From: G963662655 sp963666875
GTDB lineage: Bacteria; Cloacimonadota; Cloacimonadia; Cloacimonadales; JAIOQZ01
Direction of reading: 5' to 3'
Assembly (NCBI GenBank): GCA_963666875.2
Contig: CAXXPU010000012.1
Location: 69,789-133,788 of the forward strand
DNA length: 64,000 nucleotides
Below, one piece after another: positions 10,401 through 17,290 of the stretch. Both the position numbers and the translations under genes were made by a program. Each line of letters opens with the position of its first letter. Position 1 is the first letter of the stretch. The notes under the pieces are model-generated. The model saw only the letters and a list, made by a program, of their open reading frames with translations, made no database searches and was not told where the DNA came from.

Positions 10401-10494
10401 GGCTTGCTTCGGTGCCGCTGCCTGAGGGCTGGACAGCCGTCGCGGAAAGCATCGCACAGCCGAGTAATAACACGAGAATCAGGTACTTTTTCAT
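7423..10494 (-). CDS. Exported GLUG-motif repeat protein with Hydin-like and FN3-like domains
   Basis: About 1023 residues with a signal peptide (MKKYLILVLLLGCAMLSATA). The body is a duplicated unit: a leader module (about 25-120), a run of GLUG repeats (GGLIGxx...CYSxGxVxG), a TSGQSSSxGGTGKTTxQM linker, and an ASPM-SPD-2-Hydin-like Ig domain. The second copy begins near residue 445. The C-terminus is FN3-like with an unusual extended tail. GLUG repeats are found in bacterial surface proteins and adhesins; the function here is not known. Two in-frame ATGs exist: the one at 10500 is 1 nt from GGGAG, while the one at 10494 has normal spacing (7 nt) and begins the signal peptide, so 10494 is preferred. 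A terminator follows at 7374-7406. Confidence 0.8.
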   Translation of the reverse strand: MKKYLILVLLLGCAMLSATAVQPSGSGTEASPYQITSLDNLQWIYENENVWNKWFIQINDIDASATSTWNSGAGWMPLGYRNSSIDHEYFEGSYDGQGHSITSLTINRPAGNNQGFFGYVSGATISNLILLNVNIQAYNTVGALIGNFLSGTVTNCCATGSVAGNNVVGGLIGDKRDEASCCYSACAVTGSSNIGGFAGNNSSTLYNCYAIGNVSGTSYVGGLVGGNFPGGDIQDSYSVGSVIGSMNTGGLVGYNNASVATSFWNTQTSGQSSSAGGTGKTTVQMKTKSTYTDVGWDFTGETANGSNDYWSIDGGNNSGYPYQSWQSYSAFISVNPSSLVLGTYHYNETSISGSLTVSNSGVDYLLINSISFAVGGQGFSRSGVTLPCTIVPGGSVAITVSFTKNTIGDFNDTLVISSNAIDNPTLEIPVSAITRYNVGDTGMLGLGTETFPLQIADFDDLLWISSYSTAWNAWFIQTANIDASPTQDLNDGAGWIPIGSNTTAFSGRYNGQDYIIDNLYINRPDQTHVGLFGKLSVAIISNLGLKDAQITGDTYSGGLAGYTNNSSIQNCHITGAITGGQYCGGLLGGVTNFSAITECYSMCSVCGDDRCGGLIGMTDDHCSVYKSYSISDVEGSELVGGLIGLTCLGSTISECFSSGTVSAEYICGGLVGRSLGADIDNCYSASDVDGIGYAGGLVGSITNGGITDCYSTGAVDGTFYIGGLIGENIGGEVTNSFWDVTTSGQSSSEGGTGKTTAQMTTQSTYTNAGWDFEGETENGTEEIWNINSTLNDGYPYLSWQEFFRMISFSDIEFDFGGMYIGQAPLTATLTIANTGTIDLIINQLGLQYGNRGFGISEISLPMTLEPNQACSILISFDVLSTGNKSDAILIESNADNTPSLNISLTGSGTSSAPLEPANVQLNLQGNDAIITWGAVTQNEAGQTITPDGYVILYSETPDATEDDYLFLTFTIESEFTHARVVQYSDYMFYMVETVIDTDATRTLRDGDSLRGTRWGDVKNLITR

Positions 10495-10892
10495 ATTCAT
10501 TCTCCCAACAAATAGGTATGTTTCATCAAGGCATCATTTCTGAAGAGCATCAATTTTGTGTCAATATAATTTGCGTGATTTAACGTGGTGTTATGGTTTC
10601 TTGATTATACTAAATTATAGGGGCATCTCCGGTCTCTTGATGCCCGGCTTGCGAGATCGGCACAATGACGACAACTTTATTCATATTTATCTGAAAAGGC
10701 TTGCGTTAGAAAATTCTTGACACATTCGACCATTCGATAGGTTTCGTATTCGGTCTGGTAGAATGGCAGAGAACGCTTTTATCTACGGGAGGTCTGTCAT
10801 TTTACTATCGTATAATTGATAGTAAAATGATTGCCTCCTGTTTGTGTCTCCGACCGATGCCAGAATGAAAGATACGTACCGGAGGTTATCTC
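10495..10892. other. Divergent intergenic region between the GLUG gene and glnA
   Basis: About 400 bp that is visibly A+T-rich near the GLUG gene. It holds a hairpin (GGGCATC at 10621-10627 with GATGCCC at 10639-10645) and a 32-bp inverted repeat at 10798-10829. TTGACA occurs on the - strand at 10564-10559 with only a weak -10 (AGAAAT), and on the + strand at 10717-10722 without a convincing -10. No open frame in it looks coding. Confidence 0.6.
10798..10829. promoter_or_regulatory. Perfect 12-bp inverted repeat upstream of glnA
   Basis: CATTTTACTATC (10798-10809) and GATAGTAAAATG (10818-10829) are exact reverse complements separated by 8 nt. The spacer contains TATAAT (10811-10816). A weaker outer arm, GGAGG/CCTCC, extends the symmetry. 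It lies 63 bp before the glnA ATG. Candidate roles are an operator or a 5'-leader hairpin; there is no T-run, so a terminator is unlikely. Confidence 0.55.
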
Positions 10893-12323
10893 ATGACTGC
10901 TGTAATGGAACGCGTGAACGACTTGATACTCGAAAACAATATCCAGGCAATCGATCTGAAATACTCGGATCTGATGGGCAACTGGTATCACATTACATTC
11001 CCCGCTTATCACCTAAAAAGCGTACTGGAGCACGGTATCTCCTTTGACGGCTCTTCGATACCCGGCATGCGATCGGTCGAATCGGGCGATATGGTGCTCA
11101 TTCCCGACCTCAGCACCGCCATTATCGATCCATTTACCAAGTATCCGACGCTCAGGATGCTCTGCTACATCTGCGACGCCGACACGCGCATCGGGTTCTC
11201 CAAAGACCCGCGCAGCCTTGCGAAACGCGCGCAGAAATACATGGAAGATACAGGTCTCGCCGATCAGTCGCTCTGGATTCCCGAATTCGAATTCTACCTC
11301 TTCAACGAAGCCGAGATCCACAACGGTAAATACAACGCCGGCTTCTCCTTCACATCCGAAGAGAACAAGGAAGACCTCCCCTTCGGATACCGCGATAAGA
11401 ACGGAACCGCCGTCGCCAACCGCAAGGGCTACCACATCGACGTCCCATTCGATAAGTTCGCCGATATCCGCCAGGAAATGGTCAACGCCATCGAAAAGAT
11501 CGGTTGCAGCGTGCGCTACCATCACCACGAGGTCGGACTCTCAGCGCAGCAGGAGATCGAGACCACCCTGCTTCCCTTCGAGCAGATCACCGACCAGATG
11601 ATGTACATCAAGGATATCATCCACAATACGGCGCTCAAGCACGACCTCACCGCCACCTTCATGCCCAAGCCGCTCTACGACGAACCAGGCAACGGCATGC
11701 ACTTCCACATCCAGCTTCGCAAGAACGGCAAGAACATCTTCTACAAGAAGGACAACTACGCCGACCTCTCCGACGAAGCACTCTGGTTCATCGGCGGCAT
11801 CCTGCATCACGGAAGATCGCTCACCGCGTTCACCAATCCCAGCACGAACTCCTTCAAGCGCCTGCTGCCCGGATTCGAAGCACCCGTAAAACTCTTCTTC
11901 GGCCTCGCCAATCGCAGCGCCGCCATCCGCATCCCTAAATACGCCACCAGCGAAGAAGCCAAGCGGATCGAATTCCGCACCGGCGACGGTACCTGCAACT
12001 ACTACTTCGCCATGAGCGCGCTCCTGATGGCCGGTCTGGATGGTATCAAGAACAAGATCATGCCCACCAAAGAAAACGGCTACGGTCCCTACGACGACAA
12101 CGTGTTCTCGTGGCCGGACGAAGAAAAGGACAAGCTGATCTCTATTCCTACATCGCTCGAAGAAGCCCTCGAAGCGCTGAAAGAGGACCACGAGTACCTG
12201 CTGCAGGGCGACGTTTTCAACGAAGATCTGATCAAGAGTTGGATAACCGAGAAGATGAAGGAAGTGGTCGCCGTCCGCAACCGTCCGCATCCATTCGAGA
12301 TGAATCTGTATTACAGCCTGTAA
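10893..12323 (+). CDS. glnA: Glutamine synthetase type I
   Basis: Makes glutamine from glutamate, ammonia and ATP in the cytoplasm. The 476-residue length and motifs fit GSI: the N-terminal beta-grasp with SFDGSSIPGM, the metal-binding signature PEFEFYLF, HHHEVG, MPKPLYDEPGNGMHFH, and the NPSTNSFKRLLPGFEAPV and RIEFR active-site segments. An insert near residues 145-175 resembles the GSI-beta class. In the loop where GSI-beta enzymes carry the adenylylation tyrosine (NLYDLP), this protein has N-V-F-S-W-P at 403-408, so the tyrosine position is Phe405. Ribosome site GGAGGT precedes the ATG. The gene stands alone with its own terminator; an upstream inverted repeat suggests transcriptional or leader control. 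Confidence 0.95.
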   Translation: MTAVMERVNDLILENNIQAIDLKYSDLMGNWYHITFPAYHLKSVLEHGISFDGSSIPGMRSVESGDMVLIPDLSTAIIDPFTKYPTLRMLCYICDADTRIGFSKDPRSLAKRAQKYMEDTGLADQSLWIPEFEFYLFNEAEIHNGKYNAGFSFTSEENKEDLPFGYRDKNGTAVANRKGYHIDVPFDKFADIRQEMVNAIEKIGCSVRYHHHEVGLSAQQEIETTLLPFEQITDQMMYIKDIIHNTALKHDLTATFMPKPLYDEPGNGMHFHIQLRKNGKNIFYKKDNYADLSDEALWFIGGILHHGRSLTAFTNPSTNSFKRLLPGFEAPVKLFFGLANRSAAIRIPKYATSEEAKRIEFRTGDGTCNYYFAMSALLMAGLDGIKNKIMPTKENGYGPYDDNVFSWPDEEKDKLISIPTSLEEALEALKEDHEYLLQGDVFNEDLIKSWITEKMKEVVAVRNRPHPFEMNLYYSL

Positions 12324-12342
12324 TACTTACGATAGATTATCG

Positions 12343-12375
12343 CCCCTCCGTCCTTCGCGATGGAGGGGTTTTCTT
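12343..12375 (+). terminator. Rho-independent terminator of glnA
   Basis: CCCCTCC (12343-12349) pairs with GGAGGGG (12362-12368), followed directly by TTTTCTT. It starts 20 bp after the glnA stop codon. Confidence 0.85.
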
Positions 12376-12380
12376 CATGT

Positions 12381-12406
12381 AAGGGCAACCCTCTGTGGTT
12401 GCCCTT
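12381..12406. repeat. GGGCAACC hairpin, possible dispersed repeat
   Basis: AAGGGCAACC (12381-12390) and GGTTGCCCTT (12397-12406) form a perfect 10-bp stem with loop CTCTGT. A related hairpin with loop CTCCGT occurs at 57581-57602. No T-run follows here. Confidence 0.55.
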
Positions 12407-12474
12407 GTCCATCCTTAAATTCAACAACTCCTTGCGGTATATACGGAAAACATGGTGGGATACCAGAAAGAAGC

Positions 12475-12504
12475 TTGACAGAAATTCATTTATGTCTCAA
12501 TAAT
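12475..12504 (+). promoter_or_regulatory. Candidate sigma-70-type promoter for the adhesin-domain protein
   Basis: TTGACA at 12475-12480, an 18-nt spacer, then AATAAT at 12499-12504. The start codon is 56 bp downstream of the -10 element. Confidence 0.4.
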
Positions 12505-12559
12505 TCACAAGGTGAAAAGCTAATGTGAAACGATAACATTCCCCATTCCGGAGGCATCG

Positions 12560-14431
12560 ATGAAAAAGCTTCTACCGGTCTTGCTTCTTTTGCTATCAAT
12601 GAATCTGATGGCCGACACCATCATGTTCTACGACTTTGACAGCGACTTCCAGTACTTCTTCAATGAATGGAGCCAGCATCGCGTGCAGGGGATGTCGTCC
12701 TGGTCTCTTGCTCAGGGTGGCTACAACGACCATCCGCCATACGCGCACTCGGGGAATCGTAACGCGTTTTTCTTCCGGGATGTCGGCGAGTCCGATACAC
12801 AGATCACCCAGTTGATCACCCCTCCGATGGATGTTCGCAATTACACATATGTCACGCTCTCCATCTGGTTCGGCGGCGAAGCGTGGTTCATCGATTCGGA
12901 CTGGATGTATGTCTATTACCGGCAGTCGGAAGAAGACGACTGGCACTACTTCTGGTATCCCGATCCAGATTCCGACTGGATCTACCGCGAGCATGTGCTG
13001 GGAACGTTCCCCGAGGCGGACGCATTCCAGATCATGTTCGAGGGTCACGCGGACGGTGGGTTCGGACTCTGCCTCGATGATGTGCACGTCTTCGGAAATC
13101 CGATCGGGCCCGGCGTGGCAATCGATCCCCTTCCGCTTCGCAGCGAAACAGACGTCGCACAGGACACAGGCATTTCCTGGACGAACACCGGAGTCACCAC
13201 GGAAGTGGAGGTGCTATTCGACACGGTGAATCCGCCCCAGACGGTCATCTATTCGGGCGCGGCCATCGACACGTTCACCAGCGCGCAGATCGGCGGTCCA
13301 TTCGACCTGGGAACCACGATCTACTGGCAGGTCAATTCGATCGACGACACGCTGCAAACCAACGGCATGGTCTGGTCGTTTAGTACTGCCGATCCACCTC
13401 CGGGACACCTGGAGGCGAGTCCCGACACCGTTTCGTGTACCCTCGTCTCGGGAATGCAGGGAACCCAATCCCTGTCGTTTTCCAACACCGGCGGCCAGGA
13501 AGTGGATTACGAATTATCCGTGCAGGGTTCATCCGTCCGCTCGCTCCTGCAAGAGGATTTCGAGAGCGGTGTCTATCCGCCGGACGGATGGCAAACCTAT
13601 CGGCTGGGCGCCACGGACGATCGCGGATGGATCGAATCCACCTATCAATATCATTCTTCTTCCCATTCCTGCGTGCATCCCGATGACGACTACAACGGCA
13701 TGGCGCACGACTGGATCGTCACACCCGCCGTCTATATCGGGCTGGGCAGTCAGCTCCAGTTCTATGAGAAAAATCAGTACGTTTACGGCGCATACTACAC
13801 CTACCACGGTGTGTGGATATCGACAGGCAGCGGCGATCCCGCGGATGACGATTTCGTTGAGCTGATGGAGTACGGAAACCAAGCGGACAACTGGGTGCTA
13901 CGGACGATCGATCTCTCGGAATATATCGGTGAGACGGCCTATTTCGGGTTCTACTACCAGGGTGATTACGATTCTCTTTGGCGGATCGACGATATTACGA
14001 TTACCGGCGAACCGGTACCGGAGTGGCTCACCGTAAATGGAGCGCAGTACATCGAAGGCTCGGTTTTGCCCGGATCGACAGAAATGCTCTCGGTTGAATT
14101 CGACGCGACCGGACTGACGCCCGGCACCTACCAGGCATCGCTTATGATCGTACCGGACAATGATCAGGATATATTCGTGACCCCTGTTGTTCTGGAAGTC
14201 ACGCAGTTCGAGCTTCTACCGCCGGAAAACGTCCTGATCGTAACGGATGCCGGTACCGTGACCCTGACCTGGAATCCAGTCGATGGAGCGACAGGTTACC
14301 AGGTGTATTCATCGGAAGAGCCGGAAAACGGCTGGACGCCGGATGATACCGGCACGTTCGATGGTTCTGCCTGGACCGCGCCCTCCACCGAAACAAAACG
14401 GTTCTATCGCGTCACCTGTTTGATGGAATAG
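12560..14431 (+). CDS. Exported cleaved-adhesin (choice-of-anchor J) protein with FN3 C-terminus
   Basis: 623 residues with a signal peptide (MKKLLPVLLLLLSMNLMA) and a GGAGG ribosome site. A first jelly-roll module covers about 20-185 and ends LCLDDVHVFG. An Ig/FN3-like domain covers about 195-275. A second, complete cleaved-adhesin module (about 320-490) opens with EDFESGVYPPDGW and ends WRIDDITITG. A short linking Ig-like segment and a terminal FN3 module ending RFYRVTCLME follow. Such jelly-roll modules occur in secreted proteases and adhesins of Bacteroidetes. No catalytic motif was seen, so binding or adhesion is the best guess. There is no T9SS sorting domain; the C-terminal FN3 module is of the kind shared with other exported proteins in this window. 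Confidence 0.75.
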   Translation: MKKLLPVLLLLLSMNLMADTIMFYDFDSDFQYFFNEWSQHRVQGMSSWSLAQGGYNDHPPYAHSGNRNAFFFRDVGESDTQITQLITPPMDVRNYTYVTLSIWFGGEAWFIDSDWMYVYYRQSEEDDWHYFWYPDPDSDWIYREHVLGTFPEADAFQIMFEGHADGGFGLCLDDVHVFGNPIGPGVAIDPLPLRSETDVAQDTGISWTNTGVTTEVEVLFDTVNPPQTVIYSGAAIDTFTSAQIGGPFDLGTTIYWQVNSIDDTLQTNGMVWSFSTADPPPGHLEASPDTVSCTLVSGMQGTQSLSFSNTGGQEVDYELSVQGSSVRSLLQEDFESGVYPPDGWQTYRLGATDDRGWIESTYQYHSSSHSCVHPDDDYNGMAHDWIVTPAVYIGLGSQLQFYEKNQYVYGAYYTYHGVWISTGSGDPADDDFVELMEYGNQADNWVLRTIDLSEYIGETAYFGFYYQGDYDSLWRIDDITITGEPVPEWLTVNGAQYIEGSVLPGSTEMLSVEFDATGLTPGTYQASLMIVPDNDQDIFVTPVVLEVTQFELLPPENVLIVTDAGTVTLTWNPVDGATGYQVYSSEEPENGWTPDDTGTFDGSAWTAPSTETKRFYRVTCLME

Positions 14432-14442
14432 AAAATTGGGAT

Positions 14443-14478
14443 AACCCCCCTTTGTCCCCCCTTATCAGGGGGGTGAAG
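14443..14478 (+). repeat. REP-like palindromic repeat, forward copy
   Basis: Two C-runs and a G-run: AACCCCCC TTTG TCCCCCC TTATCA GGGGGG TGA. The last C-run and the G-run form the hairpin. It lies 12 bp after the adhesin gene's stop and 16 bp before the IS481 element. Confidence 0.85.
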
Positions 14479-14537
14479 AGATAGCAACCATCGTGTACAT
14501 CCGGGACGTTGGTAACAGATTAGCCCGGGGACATAGG

Positions 14538-15782
14538 TTACACTTTAATGGTTTCCTGTCCAGTATTCTCCCTCATCCCGGCATGCCGGGATGAGGGAGA
14601 ATTTCGCGCCTCGCCGAGGCTTGTTTTAATCGGGATCAATTTCATCGTTCTGATATCCAGATCCGTAATCGGCGTCTGGTAGTAATAAATGCGCCAGATA
14701 CCATCACGATCCTCCAGCTCTTCCAAGGCAACATATTCACCTGCGAGAAGCTCACTTACAAACACTCTCTTTCCATGTAATTTCACCTCACCGGTATCCT
14801 TGATTTTACGCTTTTCAAAGTCTTCAGGATACTCCGGACCGAATATCTTAAGCGGATATTTGCGCAAGCTCGGTTGATATACCGACGCCGGTGGGTGTCC
14901 TCCCAAAGCCTCATGAGGACGAATCGTATTGTACTCTTCTATAAAAGCGTTAAACGCTTCCTGCTGGGATAACATATCGCGCGCTGGGGGCTTGCAGGTT
15001 TCATGCTTCAGTGTACGATGCATCCGCTCATGACGACCATTCTGCTGGGGTTTACCCTTCTCGATTCGCTCAAGCGTTATGCCGAGACGAATCAGATGAA
15101 GCCAGAATCGACTCAAGCCCGTTTTACTCGCAATGCAAAACGGAACTCCGTTATCAGAACGGATACTGTCCGGCAAACCATACTGCTGAAAAGTCCAGTC
15201 AAGCCAATGCTCGCAATCCTTGTGGTTCGTGCTCGGAAGCGCATGACAACACAAAAGGAAACGACTGAAATTGTCGGTGATCGTCAGCGGATAGCAATAC
15301 TCGCCATTCAAAAGCCGAAATTGACCCTTATAGTCAATACTCCAGATGGCATTACTGCAGTTGCATTCACCGAAGGGCTGGCTGTATGGCGGTACATGAC
15401 TACGTACCAAACGATGTTTCACTAGACCGTGACGTTTCAACCATTCGCCTGCTGTACTCGCTGCTGGCCAGTCGATGGTTGAATCCTGGTTCTGTAACGC
15501 GTGTATTATCTTGCGCGGACCCCAACTCAAATGTGCAAGCTTCATGTTGATAATCATTTCAAGGATCTCGGGCGGGGTCTGATTCGGGTGGCTGTGCGGA
15601 GCACTGCTGCGAGCCAAAGCCCAGTTCGCTGGATCTTCCTTATAACGATTGATCCATTTGTAGATCGTTTTACAGGATACTCCATACATCCGATGTAAAT
15701 CTACTACCGTATATTGATCGCTAAGATAATCTCCTATCAACTTATGGAGTTGATCATACTTCGTTGTTCTCTGAAAGGGCAT
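14538..15782 (-). CDS. IS481-family transposase, copy 1
   Basis: 414-residue DDE transposase. An N-terminal helix-turn-helix region (about 1-60) contains YTVVDLHRMYGVSCKTIYKWINRY. The integrase core carries the acidic residues in WSIDYKGQF, RSDNGVPF and NGRHERMHRTLKHE, followed by NTIRPHEALGG, a typical IS481/IS3-like ending. It is nearly identical to the copy at 53253-54497, with two visible differences: Met/Ile in the R-x-YG motif and Leu/Phe in RL[LF]NGEY. The C-terminal tail is encoded by a 38-bp palindrome. The frame is intact, so the gene could be active. Confidence 0.92.
   Translation of the reverse strand: MPFQRTTKYDQLHKLIGDYLSDQYTVVDLHRMYGVSCKTIYKWINRYKEDPANWALARSSAPHSHPNQTPPEILEMIINMKLAHLSWGPRKIIHALQNQDSTIDWPAASTAGEWLKRHGLVKHRLVRSHVPPYSQPFGECNCSNAIWSIDYKGQFRLLNGEYCYPLTITDNFSRFLLCCHALPSTNHKDCEHWLDWTFQQYGLPDSIRSDNGVPFCIASKTGLSRFWLHLIRLGITLERIEKGKPQQNGRHERMHRTLKHETCKPPARDMLSQQEAFNAFIEEYNTIRPHEALGGHPPASVYQPSLRKYPLKIFGPEYPEDFEKRKIKDTGEVKLHGKRVFVSELLAGEYVALEELEDRDGIWRIYYYQTPITDLDIRTMKLIPIKTSLGEARNSPSSRHAGMRENTGQETIKV
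14565..14602. repeat. 38-bp perfect palindrome inside IS481 copy 1
   Basis: The left half, ATTCTCCCTCATCCCGGCA, is followed directly by its exact reverse complement. It is translated as part of the transposase C-terminus. The same palindrome lies at 54433-54470 in copy 2. Confidence 0.9.
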
Positions 15783-15830
15783 AGGCTCTCCTCAATGCTT
15801 TTTGAGTATTACCTATCTTCCCGGTTTGTA

Positions 15831-15865
15831 CCCCCCCTTTGTCCCCCCTTATCAGGGGGGTGAGA
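15831..15865 (+). repeat. REP-like palindromic repeat, forward copy at the IS481/IS256 junction
   Basis: C-run, TTTG, C-run, TTATCA, G-run, TGAGA. It is immediately adjacent to the IS481 end. It ends next to the 8-bp target duplication of the IS256-type element. It pairs in inverted orientation with the copy at 17213-17249. Confidence 0.85.
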
Positions 15866-15874
15866 AAGGAATCG

Positions 15875-17184
15875 GGTACCGTCCCAAGTAGTGTGTCTGA
15901 TTGACAAAAAAGAGCAAGAACCTCCAAGGTTAAATTGGCAAACAAAACCAAGGAGGTTCTCATGAACTTTTCGCTCCCACAAATAGAGCAAATCGTCGAC
16001 ACAGCTCTCAACAAGCATGGTCTTAACCAAGTCTATCAAACGTTTTGCAATTGTCTAATGAAATTGGAGAGAAACGAGTTTTTACGCCTTGCGTCCGATA
16101 TGAATAACAAAGGAAATGGTTACCGAGCAGGCTCTGCGAGCGGAGTTTGGGGTTCCTTGTCGCTACGGATTCCACGTGATCGTCTTGGGCATTTTTACCC
16201 GGTAATCCTGAGCGTATTGCGCAATCAGGAGAATGAGCTCCACGAGCTTGCTTTCAACCTTTACAGCAAGGGTTTATCGACACGAGATGTAAGTGACGTT
16301 TTCGAAAGTATTTACGGTAAGAACTACAGCAAATCCAGTATCAGTCGAATCACGCAGTCCTTCTCAGAAGAGCTTCAGCAGTGGCGTGACCGTCTTCTGC
16401 AAAGGCGATATCCTGTTTTAATCGTGGATGCTCTGTTTACCCATATCAGAAGGGCAGGAAAGGTCGAGAGTGAAGCAATCTATACCGTGATCGGTCTGCA
16501 GGAAGATATGAGTCGAGATATCCTTGCAATCGAGAATATCCCCCAGGAATCCGCTTCGGGGTGGGCGTCTCTGCTGCAAAACCTTAAGGCAAGAGGTTTG
16601 GAGACAACAGACCTCATCATCGCTGATGGTATCAATGGTCTTGAGAACAGCATTGCTCGTGTCTATCCTGAAGCTGATTTGCAGAAGTGTGTCGTCCACC
16701 TGAAACGAAATATTCTCAACCATGTTCGTCATGACCATAAGGAGGAAGTTGCGGCAGATTTACGTGAGGTGTTCAACATATCGGATCCCACCTTTTCCCG
16801 GGAGGAAGCGAGTGACAGATTCGAAACTTTCTGTGTCAAATGGGGATCGAAATACCCATATATCAAAAGGCTGAAGAATCGACACGAGATGACGTATTAC
16901 TTCACCTATCTACAATATGATTACCGTATCAGAGGAATGATCTATACGACGAACTGGGTGGAACGTTTGCACAAAAGCTTCCGACGGGTATTGAAGATCA
17001 GAAACTCAATGCCGACGGAGGAGTCGGCATTGCTGCTGCTTTCGAAAGTTGCTATGGATAAGTCTGATCGATACCGAAAGTATCCGATCTATAATTTCAA
17101 GTTTGACACGAAACTCTTTCCAAATAAATACTGAATGAGATTGTATACCTTGAAGGTTCAAGACACACTTAAAGGGACAGTACC
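15875..17184 (+). mobile_element. IS256-family insertion sequence with 8-bp target duplication
   Basis: About 1310 bp. Terminal inverted repeats: GGTACCGTCCCAAGTAGTGT at the left end and, on the other strand, GGTACTGTCCCTTTAAGTGT at the right end, both continuing GTCT. AGGAATCG occurs on both sides (15867-15874 and 17185-17192), a clean 8-bp target-site duplication as expected of IS256. The target was the spacer between two inverted REP-like repeats. Confidence 0.93.
15962..17134 (+). CDS. IS256-family (mutator-type) transposase
   Basis: 390 residues from the ATG at 15962, chosen because AAGGAGG lies just upstream; the frame is open nine codons further up. The sequence has the mutator-type DDE layout: VLIVDALFTHIRR (first Asp), DLIIADGINGLENSIARVYPEADLQKCVVHLKRNIL (second Asp and the C-x2-H signature), and TTNWVERLHKSFRRVLKIRNSMPTEES (Glu and the conserved family ending). 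It is intact, with normal length. The only gene of the element; it cuts and pastes or copies the element into new sites. Confidence 0.94.
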   Translation: MNFSLPQIEQIVDTALNKHGLNQVYQTFCNCLMKLERNEFLRLASDMNNKGNGYRAGSASGVWGSLSLRIPRDRLGHFYPVILSVLRNQENELHELAFNLYSKGLSTRDVSDVFESIYGKNYSKSSISRITQSFSEELQQWRDRLLQRRYPVLIVDALFTHIRRAGKVESEAIYTVIGLQEDMSRDILAIENIPQESASGWASLLQNLKARGLETTDLIIADGINGLENSIARVYPEADLQKCVVHLKRNILNHVRHDHKEEVAADLREVFNISDPTFSREEASDRFETFCVKWGSKYPYIKRLKNRHEMTYYFTYLQYDYRIRGMIYTTNWVERLHKSFRRVLKIRNSMPTEESALLLLSKVAMDKSDRYRKYPIYNFKFDTKLFPNKY

Positions 17185-17212
17185 AGGAATCGAGACGCAA
17201 GTCTGTCCGTTT

Positions 17213-17249
17213 CTCTCACCCCCCTGATAAGGGGGGACAAAGGGGGGTT
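17213..17249 (-). repeat. REP-like palindromic repeat, reverse copy
   Basis: CTCACCCCCC TGATAA GGGGGGA CAAA GGGGGG TT, the reverse complement of the copy at 15831-15865. Without the IS256 insertion the two would be an inverted pair with a spacer of about 40 bp. It may also end transcription of the convergent hydrolase gene. Confidence 0.85.
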
Positions 17250-17290
17250 ATTCCTAAATATTATCCAACAAGCAACATCGGTCCCTACAG

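Larger units (their letters stand above)
14494..15831 (-). mobile_element. IS481-family insertion sequence, copy 1
   Basis: About 1338 bp, defined by the extent of identity with the second copy at 53179-54541. Imperfect terminal inverted repeats are visible: TGTACATCCGGGACGTTGGT at the low-coordinate end against GTACAAACCGGGAAGATAGG on the other strand at the high end. It carries one transposase gene. The high-coordinate end abuts the C-run of a REP-like repeat. No target duplication flanks this copy. Confidence 0.85.

Noticed and set aside
10761..10778. Sigma-54-like promoter (TGGCAG) upstream of glnA
   Set aside because: The GG and GC doublets are 8 nt apart instead of the required 10, and the TTGC half is missing.
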